Origin: Euphorbia lathyris
Taxonomy: Eukaryota > Streptophyta > Magnoliopsida > Malpighiales > Euphorbiaceae
DNA length: 64,000 nt
Direction: 5' to 3'
NCBI RefSeq assembly: GCF_963576675.1
Contig: NC_088912.1
Span: forward strand, 56,444,395 to 56,508,394
Shown piece after piece: positions 46,016 to 56,360 of this stretch (positions are counted from its first letter, which is position 1; each line of letters starts with the position of its first letter). The position numbers and the translations under genes were made by a program. Under the pieces are notes generated by a model. The model ran no database searches, was not told the origin of the DNA, and was given only the letters and a program-made list of their open reading frames with translations.

Positions 46016-49000
46016 TTGACATGCGTGGAGAAGTCAAAACTATGGTATATAGACAGCGCATGCTCAAGGCATATGACAGGTGATGAAACTCAGTTCATCA
46101 CACTAGAGCTTAAACGAGGTGGAAGTGTAAGCTTTGGAGACAACAAGAAGGGTAAGATAGTCGGCTCAGGTACTATCAGAGGTAACCCAACTATTGAGTC
46201 TGTCTCCTTAGTTAAAGGTCTCAAATACAATCTGCTGAGTGTAGCTCAGCTTTGCAAGAGCGGAAGAAAGGTTGTATTTGATGATACTAAGTGTCAAATA
46301 CTCGAGGGAAATACAAATGAATTGATTTTAACTGCCCCTCGTGTAGAAAATGTATACATGTTAAACTTAGAAAAACAGTTTTCTAAAAACATATGCTTAG
46401 TGTCTAAAGAGGACAACTCCTGGCTATGGCATAGAAGACTTGGGCATGTCAGCATGGACCTTCTTGCCAAATTAGCTAGAAAGCAATTAGTTGAGGGATT
46501 ACCCAAATTAAAGTTTGAAAAAGATCAACTGTGTAAAGCTTGTCAGCAAGGCAAACAAACTAAAAGGTCATTTCATAGCAAAAATATTGTCTCAACCAAA
46601 AGACCATTGGAATTACTACACTTGGATCTTTTCGGACCTATCCAGCCACTCAGCTTGGGAGGTAAGAAATTTTCCTTGGTTATTGTAGATGATTTCTCTC
46701 GGTACACTTGGATCATCTTGCTGAGTTGCAAGGATGAAACTTTTGAGATGTTTACCACACTGATTAAAAAGCTTGAAAATGACAAAGACCTAAGAGTAGC
46801 TCACATTAGAAGCGACAATGGTGGAGAATTCAAAAACCAACAGTTTGATGAATTTTGTGAAATCAGTGGTATTGACCACAATTTCTCCGCTCCTAGAACA
46901 CCTCAACAAAATGGGGTTGTTGAAAGGAAAAATAGAACTATTGTCGAAATAGCTAGGACAATGCTGAGTGAAAATAGGCTTCCAAAGTACTTCTGGGGTG
47001 AAGTTGTTCACACGACATGTTACATATTGAATAGGGCTCTAGTTAGACCTATACTTAAGAAAACCCCATATGAACTTTGGAAAGGTCGAAAGCCCAACAT
47101 TGGATACTTTCGTGCCTTTGGGTGTAAATGCTTTATACTCAATACAAAAGACAACCTTGCTAAATTTGATGCTAAAGCTGACGAGGCGATCTTTTTAGGG
47201 TACTCAACAAACAGTAAAGCATATAGAGTATTTAATAAAAGAACTCAGGTTGTAGAAGAATCTGTACATGTTGAGTTCGATGAAACTGACCCTATAGGTA
47301 AGTCAGCTCAGCCTGAAGAAGATGAACCAGGCTCAGCTTCCGCTGCTCAACCAGAAGCCTCTATGTCATCTATACAGGAGATGACCCAAGGTAAGCAAGA
47401 AATTGAAATATCATTTGCTGACCAATCTATTCCTGTAGAGATTATAGAAACACCTCTTCCAAACGACTCAACATTGCCCAAAGAAATAAAGATCCCAAGA
47501 GGTCATACAGAACAGGCCATTCTCGATGCTGCCAACAACAAGTTGATGACCAGAGATCAGCTTAGAAAATACCTTAGTAATGTTGCCTTCGTCTCAATGC
47601 TTGAGCCAAAGAATTTTGCTGATGCTGAGCAAGATGAACATTGGATAAATGCCATGCAAGAAGAACTTGATCAATTCACCAGATATGAGGTATGGGATCT
47701 AGTACCTAGACCTAGGAATCAAAAGCCCATAGGAACCAAGTGGGTCTTTAGAAATAAACTAGATGAGCATGGAAATGTGATTAGAAACAAAGCTCGACTT
47801 GTAGCCCAAAGCTACAGTCAGCAAGAAGGTATAGATTATGGAGAAACATTTGCACCTGTTGCTAGACTAGAAGCTATACGTATATTGTGTGCCTACGCTA
47901 GCTTCATGAATTTTAAACTATACCAAATGGATGTGAAAAGTGCATTTCTTAATGGCTTTATAAACGAAGAGGTATATGTTAATCAACCTCCTGGGTTTGA
48001 AGATTCAAAATTTCCAAACCACGTTTATAAACTCAAAAAGGCCTTGTATGGGCTGAAACAAGCTCCAAGAGCTTGGTATGAGAGGTTGACCAATTTCCTG
48101 CTGACCAGGAACTATGTCAGAGGAAAAGCTGACACAACCTTGTTTATTAAGAAAAAGGGTAAACATACCCTACTTGCACAAATATACGTAGATGATATAA
48201 TATTTGGTGCCACTGACGAGTCTTTGTGCAAAGAGTTTAGTCAACAGATGCAAACTGAGTTTGAAATGTCAATGATGGGTGAACTCAACTTCTTCCTTGG
48301 ACTTCAAATCAAGCAAGGTAAGAATGGCATCTTTATAAGTCAGTCTAAGTACACCAAGGAAATATTGAAGAAATTCAGCATGGTAGATTGCAAACCAATA
48401 TCAACCCCGATGGGAACTGATATTGTCCTATGCAAGGATGAGAAGAGTAAGTCAGTTGATAGTAAACTCTATCGAGGTATGATAGGTTCTTTACTCTATC
48501 TCACTGCTAGTAGACCGGATATTCAATACTCAGTATGCTATTGTGCTAGATATCAAGCTGACCCCATGGAATCTCATCTAACGGCTGTGAAAAGAATTTT
48601 TAGATACTTGCAAAGCTCAGTTGATGCAGGTCTATGGTATCCAACCTCAAATGACTTCACACTCATTGGATATACTGATGCTGACTATGGACGAGATAAG
48701 CTAGAACGGAAGAGTACTTCGGGAGGATGTCATTTCCTTAGAAGCTGTCTAGTATCTTGGTTCAGCAAGAAGCAATCATCCGTAGCTCTGTCTACAACTG
48801 AAGCTGAGTACGTGGCTGCTGGAAGCTGTGTTGCTCAAGTCCTATGGATAAAGCAACAGCTTGAGGATTATGGAGTCAAAACAAAGACAATAGAGATCAA
48901 GTGTGACAACAAAAGTGTCATTGATCTATCTAAGAATCCAGTCCAACACAGCAGAATGAATCATGTTAGCATAAGGCATCACTTCATCAGAGACCATGTA

Positions 49001-49129
49001 CTAAAAGATGAGATCAAGCTGACCTATGTGCCAACAAATGATCAGCTTGCGGATATCTTCACTAAGCCCTTAGCACGAGAACAATTCAATATACTGAGGG
49101 AAGCCATTGGTATGTCAAATCCACTCTAA
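46016..49129 (+). CDS. pol: pol of element A: PR, INT, RT, RNase H (Ty1/copia, SIRE-like)
   Basis: A 1,037-residue frame. Aspartic protease: [13 protein letters not shown] with D13 (DSA in place of the common DSG). Integrase: zinc domain H139, H144, C173, C176; catalytic D204, D267, E303 (a DD35E spacing). Reverse transcriptase: D639 in [11 protein letters not shown] and the YVDD box at 724-727. RNase H: D888, E929 and D964, ending [12 protein letters not shown]. The PR-INT-RT-RH order defines Ty1/copia, and the RT and RNase H text closely resembles SIRE/Maximus elements as I remember them. The annotated ATG is probably not the real start: the frame is open back to the gag TAG at 45997, so expression by stop readthrough as Gag-Pol is likely. 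No internal stops. Confidence 0.96.
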   Translation: MTCVEKSKLWYIDSACSRHMTGDETQFITLELKRGGSVSFGDNKKGKIVGSGTIRGNPTIESVSLVKGLKYNLLSVAQLCKSGRKVVFDDTKCQILEGNTNELILTAPRVENVYMLNLEKQFSKNICLVSKEDNSWLWHRRLGHVSMDLLAKLARKQLVEGLPKLKFEKDQLCKACQQGKQTKRSFHSKNIVSTKRPLELLHLDLFGPIQPLSLGGKKFSLVIVDDFSRYTWIILLSCKDETFEMFTTLIKKLENDKDLRVAHIRSDNGGEFKNQQFDEFCEISGIDHNFSAPRTPQQNGVVERKNRTIVEIARTMLSENRLPKYFWGEVVHTTCYILNRALVRPILKKTPYELWKGRKPNIGYFRAFGCKCFILNTKDNLAKFDAKADEAIFLGYSTNSKAYRVFNKRTQVVEESVHVEFDETDPIGKSAQPEEDEPGSASAAQPEASMSSIQEMTQGKQEIEISFADQSIPVEIIETPLPNDSTLPKEIKIPRGHTEQAILDAANNKLMTRDQLRKYLSNVAFVSMLEPKNFADAEQDEHWINAMQEELDQFTRYEVWDLVPRPRNQKPIGTKWVFRNKLDEHGNVIRNKARLVAQSYSQQEGIDYGETFAPVARLEAIRILCAYASFMNFKLYQMDVKSAFLNGFINEEVYVNQPPGFEDSKFPNHVYKLKKALYGLKQAPRAWYERLTNFLLTRNYVRGKADTTLFIKKKGKHTLLAQIYVDDIIFGATDESLCKEFSQQMQTEFEMSMMGELNFFLGLQIKQGKNGIFISQSKYTKEILKKFSMVDCKPISTPMGTDIVLCKDEKSKSVDSKLYRGMIGSLLYLTASRPDIQYSVCYCARYQADPMESHLTAVKRIFRYLQSSVDAGLWYPTSNDFTLIGYTDADYGRDKLERKSTSGGCHFLRSCLVSWFSKKQSSVALSTTEAEYVAAGSCVAQVLWIKQQLEDYGVKTKTIEIKCDNKSVIDLSKNPVQHSRMNHVSIRHHFIRDHVLKDEIKLTYVPTNDQLADIFTKPLAREQFNILREAIGMSNPL

Positions 49130-49639
49130 ATAATTCTGTATGATTAAATGATTGCTATACTGAGTGGAAATTTGAATGAATGTGCAAATGCCATGCTAAG
49201 TAAATTAAAAATAAATATCTACTCTCTATTTAAGTTTAAAAATAGAAAAATAGCCTCATACTAAATAGACATAAACATTGAGTTGTTATACTGAGTAGAT
49301 ACAAATGTTGAGTAAATATCCTATGCTGAGTAGATAGACATATTAAGTCTTCATCCTATGCTGAGTAGAAGCACATACTGAATGCTCAAACGTATGCTGA
49401 GTTATTTCGAGATAGACAAAACATGGGCACTCAACATCACAAACGCTTCGAATTCTAGAAAAATAAAAAAGAAACCCACTTGCGTAAAATGAACCTACAC
49501 GTGTAACCTCTGGCACCTTGGAAAGACGTACATTAATGGCAAATCCCATGCGCCGAAGATGTCATAAATGATAGAATCTTTATCGGTTGAACGTCCCTAG
49601 GTAAAACGGCTAGTTAATGAATAGGGGCCGCCGTAAATC
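49130..49639 (+). other. Spacer between pol and extra ORF, element A
   Basis: Noncoding. 49150-49420 contains repeated (A)TGCTGAGTAGA and TACTGAGTAGA words at irregular 20-40-base spacing. The last 120 bases lead into a TATA box and leader for the extra ORF. The matching spacer of B is 59475-59984. Confidence 0.7.
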
Positions 49640-49648
49640 TATATAAAA
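49640..49648 (+). promoter_or_regulatory. Internal TATA box before the extra ORF, element A
   Basis: TATATAAAA lies 99 bases before the ATG at 49739. It is followed by a CT-rich leader (CTTCTCTCTCTCC) and the start context CAACAATGGCT, which is typical of plant genes. The same arrangement exists in B and, diverged, in C. Confidence 0.65.
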
Positions 49649-49738
49649 AGTGGAAGAATCCCCACTCTTCACTCTTTACGCTTGTAATCTCCTACAATCG
49701 AACTTCTCTCTCTCCTTAAAACCTCAAAACCTTCAACA

Positions 49739-52647
49739 ATGGCTTTCGGCAAAGACAAAACCCCTAAAACTCAAACCTCAAACAAACCCACTCAGGCTGA
49801 CCTCGCCGGCTCCTCACGACCAGTGAAAAGAACCATGATTAAAGTTCACAAAAAGGTCAACAATCTGGAGGTTCTAAAATGTCGATGGTTTTCTCCAAGC
49901 TTTGTCTCGTCTGAGAAACCATTCTGTGAATGGATCGAGAAGAACAAGTGGAAATGTCTCTTCTCTCTTTCAGGAACAACCTATCCCAGGTTAGTACGAG
50001 AATTCTACTCGAATCTACATGTTGATGCAGATGACTCTGACTATTTGGAGACCACGGTTAAAGGTCAGAAAATCATCGTAACCCCTGCCTATCTAAGTAC
50101 CTTACTAGATTTACCAGACGAAGGAATTCAGTTTAGAACGACGAAGGAGAAAGTGCCAAAAGACATGGCTGAGAAGCTCAAAGGGTTCTGTAAACCCAAG
50201 GATCATAAGGGAGAAATACCCAGCACCTGCATGGGTAAAGAACAAAAGATGGTCCACTACATGCTGACCACCTTTATCTTTCCCAAACTCAGCTCAGCTT
50301 CATCCGCCTCCAACTTCGAGCAGTGCTTCATCTGGCATATGCTAACCTACACTCCACTCAACCTTCCTGTCTTTCTAGTTGGAGCTCTTCAACGAGGTGG
50401 TAAGAAACTCCGCTTAGGATCTCTAATCACAAAAATTCTCGAAGACAAGCAGATCGAGACAAAAAAAATGAAACAAGTAGCTTGGGGAGTGAAATCACTG
50501 CAGTTCTAATGGATGGACTGTTGTACAATCAACCCTTAAAGGGATATGAAGGAGCTGGAGATGCTGAAGAAGATGAAGAAGCTGAGCAACCAGAAATTGA
50601 GCTCGAAACTGAGCCTGCAAGAGATGTTGAGGCTCATGCTGAGTCACCTAAGACAGCTCAGCCTGAGAGGAAGAAGAAAATGAAGGCTATAGAAACCTGC
50701 TCAAAAGACATTCATGCAGTCCCAAAGAAAGTAAGGCTATTATCAAAAGAAAAAGCTAAAGCTGACAAGGCTAAGGAGCAAGCTGGGAAAAGAAACAGGC
50801 AAGAAGAGCCTGAGGATGAGGAAGAAGAAACTCCAGAATCCCCTTTAAAGAAAAAGAAAAAGGGTAACTCCTTAAAGATAGTGGAAGCTGTCCCACTAGA
50901 CTGTACACAACCTAAAGGTCATGGAACTGATCAAGAAAAGGAAGTTGTAGAAGAAACAGAGGTACATGTTGAGCACCAAGAAGCTAATACTGAGCAGGAA
51001 GAACATCCCAATGTTGAGAAATCTCAGGATGATGCTGAGCAAGGAGAAAGAGAAAGTAATGCTGTTGAGGGTCAAGTTGAGCAACTTGTAGAAGAGACAG
51101 TTGCTACTGAGTCCTGTGAAGGTATTCGAACGGACCATTCACCGCCAAGAGCTGAGACACGGCGACGACTCAAAAAGAAAGCGCAAAAGCAAATTGATCT
51201 CATGGACGACTTCCCTATTGATGAGCTTGAAACTGACCTCTCTACAATCCAGTTCTAGTACTTCTCTAATGAGACTGAGTCACCACCAGAAAATCCTGTA
51301 GAAAAACAAGCCTCTGTTACTCAGGATGAGGAACAAGCCAAAAACCCTGCAGATCCAATCCAAACTGCTCAAGTTGAGCCAACTCCTGCCTCAACTCCAC
51401 CTTCAACTCAACATGTTAATGACTCAGCTCATCCAATCAATCAAAGTCCAGGTACCAATCAAGGTACACAATCTGGCAGAGAACCAACTCCTCCTCCACC
51501 ATCAAACTCAGTACCAGCCTCTGAGTCTAACACTGCTAGATTTGCATACTTGAATGCTACTGAGTCTGGTCGACGTGTCATTGCTTCTGCTCAGTCCTTG
51601 CTTCAAGATCTCAATACTACTCAAGCTGATGGTCACCAACCTACTCAAGCCGAGTCCTCCCACCTGTCAGGTATTACTCAGCTTCTGAATGAACTTCGAG
51701 GACTAAAGGATCTGGTTAGCGTTATCACTACGGTTCAAACTCAGCAACCGAATCAAGGGCAAATAGCAAAACTGACTGAACTGATGCTTACAATGGCAAC
51801 CCATATGAATTCACTTGAAGGGCAAGTTCAAAAATTGTCGACAGTCAATCCAGGGTATGCAACTTCAACTGAACTACACGAATACTTTGTTAAGTTAAAT
51901 GTGGAACTGACCAAATCTAGTGCCACTACCCATACTGAGTATGCTACCTTTGCTGAGTTGCATGATTGCTTTACCAAGCTGAATGCTGAGCTGACCAAAT
52001 CAAGTCCACCCGGCAATGATGAGTTTGCCACCTCTGTCGAACTTCAACAATGCTTCACCAAGCTTCATATTGAGCTGACCAGTACACGTGACTTAGTATC
52101 CTCCTCTTCTCAGTGTACTATTGACCAATTAAGTAAAGTAGTCAGACTACTCAACATCGACAGAGCCCAGATGGATGTTGATCCAATCTCCAACACTGAA
52201 TTCATTAGCTTTTCACAAGCTATCATGAAGGCAATGCGCATCAACAATGCCCAGCGCATGTTTTATGATTCTGCTCTGCTAAAACTGTACCATCAATCTT
52301 TTGGTCAAATCACAAGCTCACTCACCTGCCTGAGCAAATCCCATGAATGCCTCCTCAGCATGATCAGCAGCTCCCTTCGGGTTCCTTGGCATATCCAGGA
52401 CGATAGTGTACCAGTCATTGATGGCTTAGGTGAAAGCACCAAAAGGCTTCAGCGCTACTCCCATTATCTCTCCTCTGCAGCACGAAATGAAACCTTCCTC
52501 TACAAACCCGATGATGGCAAAACGGGGGAGACAAGTCAAGGAGGAACTCAGCCTCAGCCTGCAGGTAATGCTTCTGGAAGCAAAGAAAAAGAAAAAGGCA
52601 AAGGAATTGCTCAAGCTGATCACTCGGCTCAGAAAAAGAAGAAGTAG
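49739..52647 (+). pseudogene. Extra ORF 3' of pol, element A, broken twice
   Basis: Residues 1-35 are basic and Ser/Thr/Gln-rich. About 40-245 form the conserved domain (CRWFSPSFVSSEKPFCEWI, TTYPRLVREFYSNL, CFIWHMLTYTPLNLPVFLVGAL). A Glu/Lys-rich linker with KKKKK runs follows, then Pro/Thr/Gln-rich text, then a long helical region with three 28-residue repeats and a basic tail ending QKKKK. The domain resembles a putative plant transposon protein family. The envelope-like label used for SIRE elements is not supported by a signal peptide or membrane span here. Element A has two additional A residues in the run at 50461-50468 compared with B, which shift the frame, and a TAG at 51256-51258. 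The remainder is open to 52647. Confidence 0.88.
51853..52104 (+). repeat. Three 84-bp (28-residue) repeats in the extra ORF, element A
   Basis: Starts at 51853, 51937 and 52021, with an exact 84-base period. Each encodes a variant of (Y/F)AT.xELxxxFxKLxxELT followed by a short linker. Predicted to be helical. They are just before the SSSSQCTIDQL block. Confidence 0.9.
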
Positions 52648-53065
52648 AACTAGCTTAGTCAATATCTAGGACTTAGCTTTATATCCTGTCTGTCTTTGAA
52701 TGTATGTGTTTTTGAAAGGTCAATATATTATAAGTATTAATTTTCTTCCTGACTAATAAAATTTGAACAGACAAATCAAGAAGTTAAATATACTCAGTAT
52801 GCATTAACACCAAAACAACTTATGCAATAAACTGAGAGACAACATACTTCTAATATTTTTGAAAAACTGACTTAAATCCAAACAAGTTCAAATCTAAAAC
52901 TAAGTCAGTATACACAAATGTCTTAAGTCTAATTCAATTAGATCTTGGAAGGTTTAGAATTAAGTTAAGACAATATGTGCAACCTTTACGGGGGAGTCAT
53001 TTCAAAAAATATCAATCATGGGGTAACTTATAACTGAGTTCCGTAATTATGTATTTTGCCAACAT
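52648..53065 (+). other. 3' untranslated region of element A
   Basis: Noncoding sequence between the extra ORF stop and the polypurine tract. No other signal recognised. Confidence 0.6.
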
Positions 53066-53066
53066 C

Positions 53067-53080
53067 AAAATGGGGGAGTT
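53067..53080 (+). other. Polypurine tract of element A
   Basis: AAAATGGGGGAGTT directly before LTR2; the priming site for plus-strand DNA synthesis. Confidence 0.9.
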
Positions 53081-54488
53081 TGTTGAAACACCTTTCCACA
53101 AGATTTTGATTTGACAAAATCATCCATGATTAAGAGGCAATTAAATTTAAATGCTTTTATTTAATTGTACTAATATGTTTGTTCAATATTGAGTGCAAAA
53201 ATATATAAAGTAAAGACAGGACAAAAGTCAGCATAAGCAACGCTGGGTGGAAAGCAACTCAGCATGACAAAATGGAAGCTGAGTGGAATAGGACTCAGAA
53301 GCAAAACGAAGCTGACTAAAATTGAAGACTTCCTCAAAAGCGTTTACACAGAACGGAGCTGACCAAGAATGAACTCAGCTTAGAAGTTGAACATCCGAAG
53401 ATTACGAAGAAAGCTGAATGACAGTCAGGACAGCATGAAGGATCCGTTCACTAAAGGACAAAGTCTGCAAATCGTCTGCACCAATAATTGGAACCTCGAA
53501 GACACATAAAAGACTAATTCCAAGAGTCATGGGTCATTGGATTATTGGAAACAGACAACTGGCACAAACAGACAAGCCAGATGCAAGAAGACAAATCTGA
53601 CGCCTGAAGAAAACAGAGAAAGGGAATGGCGGAGCAGTCTGTAGCTGACCAGAAATTGTTCCCCAAAAGAGCCGTTTTGGTGTTAACGGTAACAACAATT
53701 CAAGATCCAAATCTGCAATTTCCTTCTATAAAAGGACAATGAAGAACCTTGGATCACCACCCGAGCATCGAGAGAAAAATACAAAGAGAGAAAATCTTGA
53801 AAGCACTCAAATACAAAAAGATCTTACACCAACTTTTCATTCTCTGTGTAAATGCTAGATTGATTGTTGTATAATCATCTAAAGTGTTCTTTAGCATAAA
53901 AAGAACAAGTTTGTGATCAATAGGAATATTGAGAGTGTTAAGCTGAGTGCTTGGTTGTAAGCACTCAGTGGTAGAGAAATCTAGGTGCTGGGTTGTAGCA
54001 CTTAGTAGGAGTTGAGTAGACGAATAGAGGAAGGTACTCTTGCATATTCAACTACCTTGTAATTGGTTTGTGCTCTACCGTTAAAGAGCTCAGTATTGGA
54101 TTCAAAAAGCCCGGAGGACTCTGGGGACTAGACGTAGGCAGAGAGGCCGAACCAGGATAAGTGATACTGAGTAATCTCTGAACTCTCTCTTATATTGTAT
54201 GTGTTGTTTGCTATATTTACTCAGCATATAAATTGCCTAAGCTGACCTTGAGAAAATAAGTGGTGCTGAGTTAGAAGCTGACCTCCAAGAGCGTCAATTC
54301 TCAACTCACAAGAAAACAACTTTAGTCAACATCTGACTAAAGCTGTCTTCAAACATATCTCACCAAGCTGACCAAAAGCCGAGTTAATAAACTCTCAAAA
54401 TTACTTCCGGTCAGCTTAATTAAAACACGAAAAAGTTATATTAGTTCCTAACCCCCCCCCCCCTGGAACTAATTACCAAGGACCAACA
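53081..54488 (+). mobile_element. LTR2, shared by elements A and B (1,408 bp)
   Basis: Starts TGTTGAAACACC after the polypurine tract of A and ends GACCAACA before the primer site of B, so it serves as 3' LTR of A and 5' LTR of B. The C run is twelve long here (54452-54463). No target duplication or foreign sequence lies between A and B. Confidence 0.97.
53727..53735 (+). promoter_or_regulatory. TATA box of LTR2
   Basis: TATAAAAGG at the same LTR position as in LTR1. Confidence 0.75.
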
Positions 54489-54490
54489 AG

Positions 54491-54502
54491 TGGTATCAGA
54501 GC
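54491..54502 (+). other. Primer-binding site of element B
   Basis: TGGTATCAGAGC two bases after the LTR2 end. Confidence 0.95.
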
Positions 54503-54550
54503 CTAAGCTCACTACTCAAAGATTTAACAATCTTGAGCTGATCCCTAAAA

Positions 54551-56342
54551 ATGGGTGAGAATAGCACTCGGTTCCTTCCAGGAAACCAAACAACACAGAT
54601 ACTCCCTGAGGGACTATCAATCACTAGACCTCCCCTATTCTTTGGGTCAAATTACATTCTGGAAGAATAGGATGAAAAACTTTATTCAAGCCACAAACAT
54701 GAGTGCATGGCTTGCAATTGTTCAAGGTCCATATGTGCCATACAAAACTGTTAACGATGAGAAAATCGTTAAAAGTGAGGCTGAGTGGACAGAGGATGAC
54801 CTCAGAAAATTACAAAATAATGCTTCGGCTATAAACATGCTTCACTGTGCGTTAGATGCTGCAGAATACAATAAGATTTCAGGTTGCGAGTCAGCACAGG
54901 AGATTTGGAAGAAGCTTGAAGTAACCTATGAAGGCACAAGCAAAGTTAAGGAGTCTAAAGTCAATCAACATATGAGACTCTACGAGCTGTTTGAGATGAC
55001 TGAGAATGAAGACATCTCAGAAATGAACGTAAGGTTCACAAATATTATAAACGAGCTAAAAAGGCTTGGAAAGAACTTCACTGAAGAGGAACAGGTGAAG
55101 AAAATTCTGAGAAGTCTGCCTAAGAGTTGGCAAGCAAAGAAAACAGCCGTAGAAGAAGCTCAAGACTTGACTACCTATAAATATGATGAGCTGATCGGAT
55201 CCCTGCTGACCCATGAAATCTCTATGAAAAACTTTGAAGCCAAAGAGAAAGAAAAATCAGAAGATAAGAAACAAAAGTCACTTGTCATGAAAGCTGACTC
55301 GACTGAAGCTGAGTCAACTGATGATGAGGAAATAGCCATGTTCACCAGAAAAATGAAGAAGCTGTTCAGAAGGAATGATAGAAACGGCAAAAGGTCATTT
55401 AGAAGAAATGACAAGTATAAAGCCGAGTCAAGTGACAAGTACAAGAAGGACAGCTCGAAGTCTGTCACATGCTTTGAGTGTCATCAAACTGGGCACATCA
55501 AGTCAAGCTGTCCCAACCTCAAAAAGGAGAAGAAGGGAAGCAAAAAGGCTATGGTAGCCACATGGAGTGACAGTGATGTGTCAACATCCTCCGAAGCTGA
55601 GCAAAATGAAACAGCCAACATATGTTTCATGGCAGATGATGGAGCTGACCAATCCCAATCTAGGCAAGCTGACCGCTCTGAAGATTCCGAGCAGGAGGAA
55701 AACAACAATGAGGTAACATCCTTACTTTTGCTTAGAAATGAAATGGTAAATGCCCTGAGTGACTTATATACACTAACTAAGAAGTGTAACAAAAAGATTA
55801 AGGCACTCAGCAGGCGCTGTGATGAGATTGAAGAGGTCAAACTGAGTGACCTCCGATATCTTCTCCAGGACAACTCTAGCCTGCATACCAACATGCAAAT
55901 CTTACATAAGTTTGTCACGGAGGTTCAATCTGAGTCAAGGAAACTTAGAAAGGATATCACAATGTTACAGAGTCAAGGGAAGAGCTCAAATAGAAATAAA
56001 CCCCATGTTGAGTACGCAAATACTAGTCAGCGTAAGCAATTCACTCAATGTGAGTGTTGTGGAAAAAGGGGGCACACAAAGGATGTGTGTTGGCATAACA
56101 AGCGGATTGTCCAATGTGACTTCTGCGGAAGAAAAGGGCATACCATAAAAGTATGTTGGCATGCCCAACACAGTAATGCTGACCATACTCAGTTCAACCC
56201 ACAAAGGGTACCTTTTTGTGATTTCTGTGGTAAGCCATGCCACACCATAAAAGTATGTCGTCACAAGTTAAAATATGATTTTGCACCTGTTTATACTAAC
56301 AAGAAAGGACCCAAAAGGGATTGGGTACCTAAAAATGAATAG
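54551..56342 (+). pseudogene. gag: gag of element B, frameshifted near its start
   Basis: Nearly identical to gag of A, but two bases are missing near 54652 (AAATTACATTC where A has AAATTATACATTC). The ATG at 54551, which corresponds to the A start, therefore runs out of frame after about 34 codons. A different ATG at 54555 opens the downstream frame of 595 codons but gives an unrelated first ~33 residues. From FWKNRMK onward the protein is intact, with four knuckles; the last has CDFCGKPCHTIKVC with Gly changed to Cys, and the third differs from A (TIK for TTN). Ends with TAG at 56340-56342, in frame with pol. Confidence 0.92.
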
Positions 56343-56360
56343 TTTAAACTGCAGGTCAGC

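Noticed and set aside
49739..52647. Extra ORF as a true viral-type envelope gene
   Set aside because: No signal peptide, transmembrane segment or fusion-type hydrophobic stretch is visible. The moderately hydrophobic LPVFLVGAL is too short and lies in the conserved domain.
49739..52647. Extra ORF as an independent host gene
   Set aside because: It lies between pol and the polypurine tract in three copies, so it is part of the element, although capture from a host gene remains possible.
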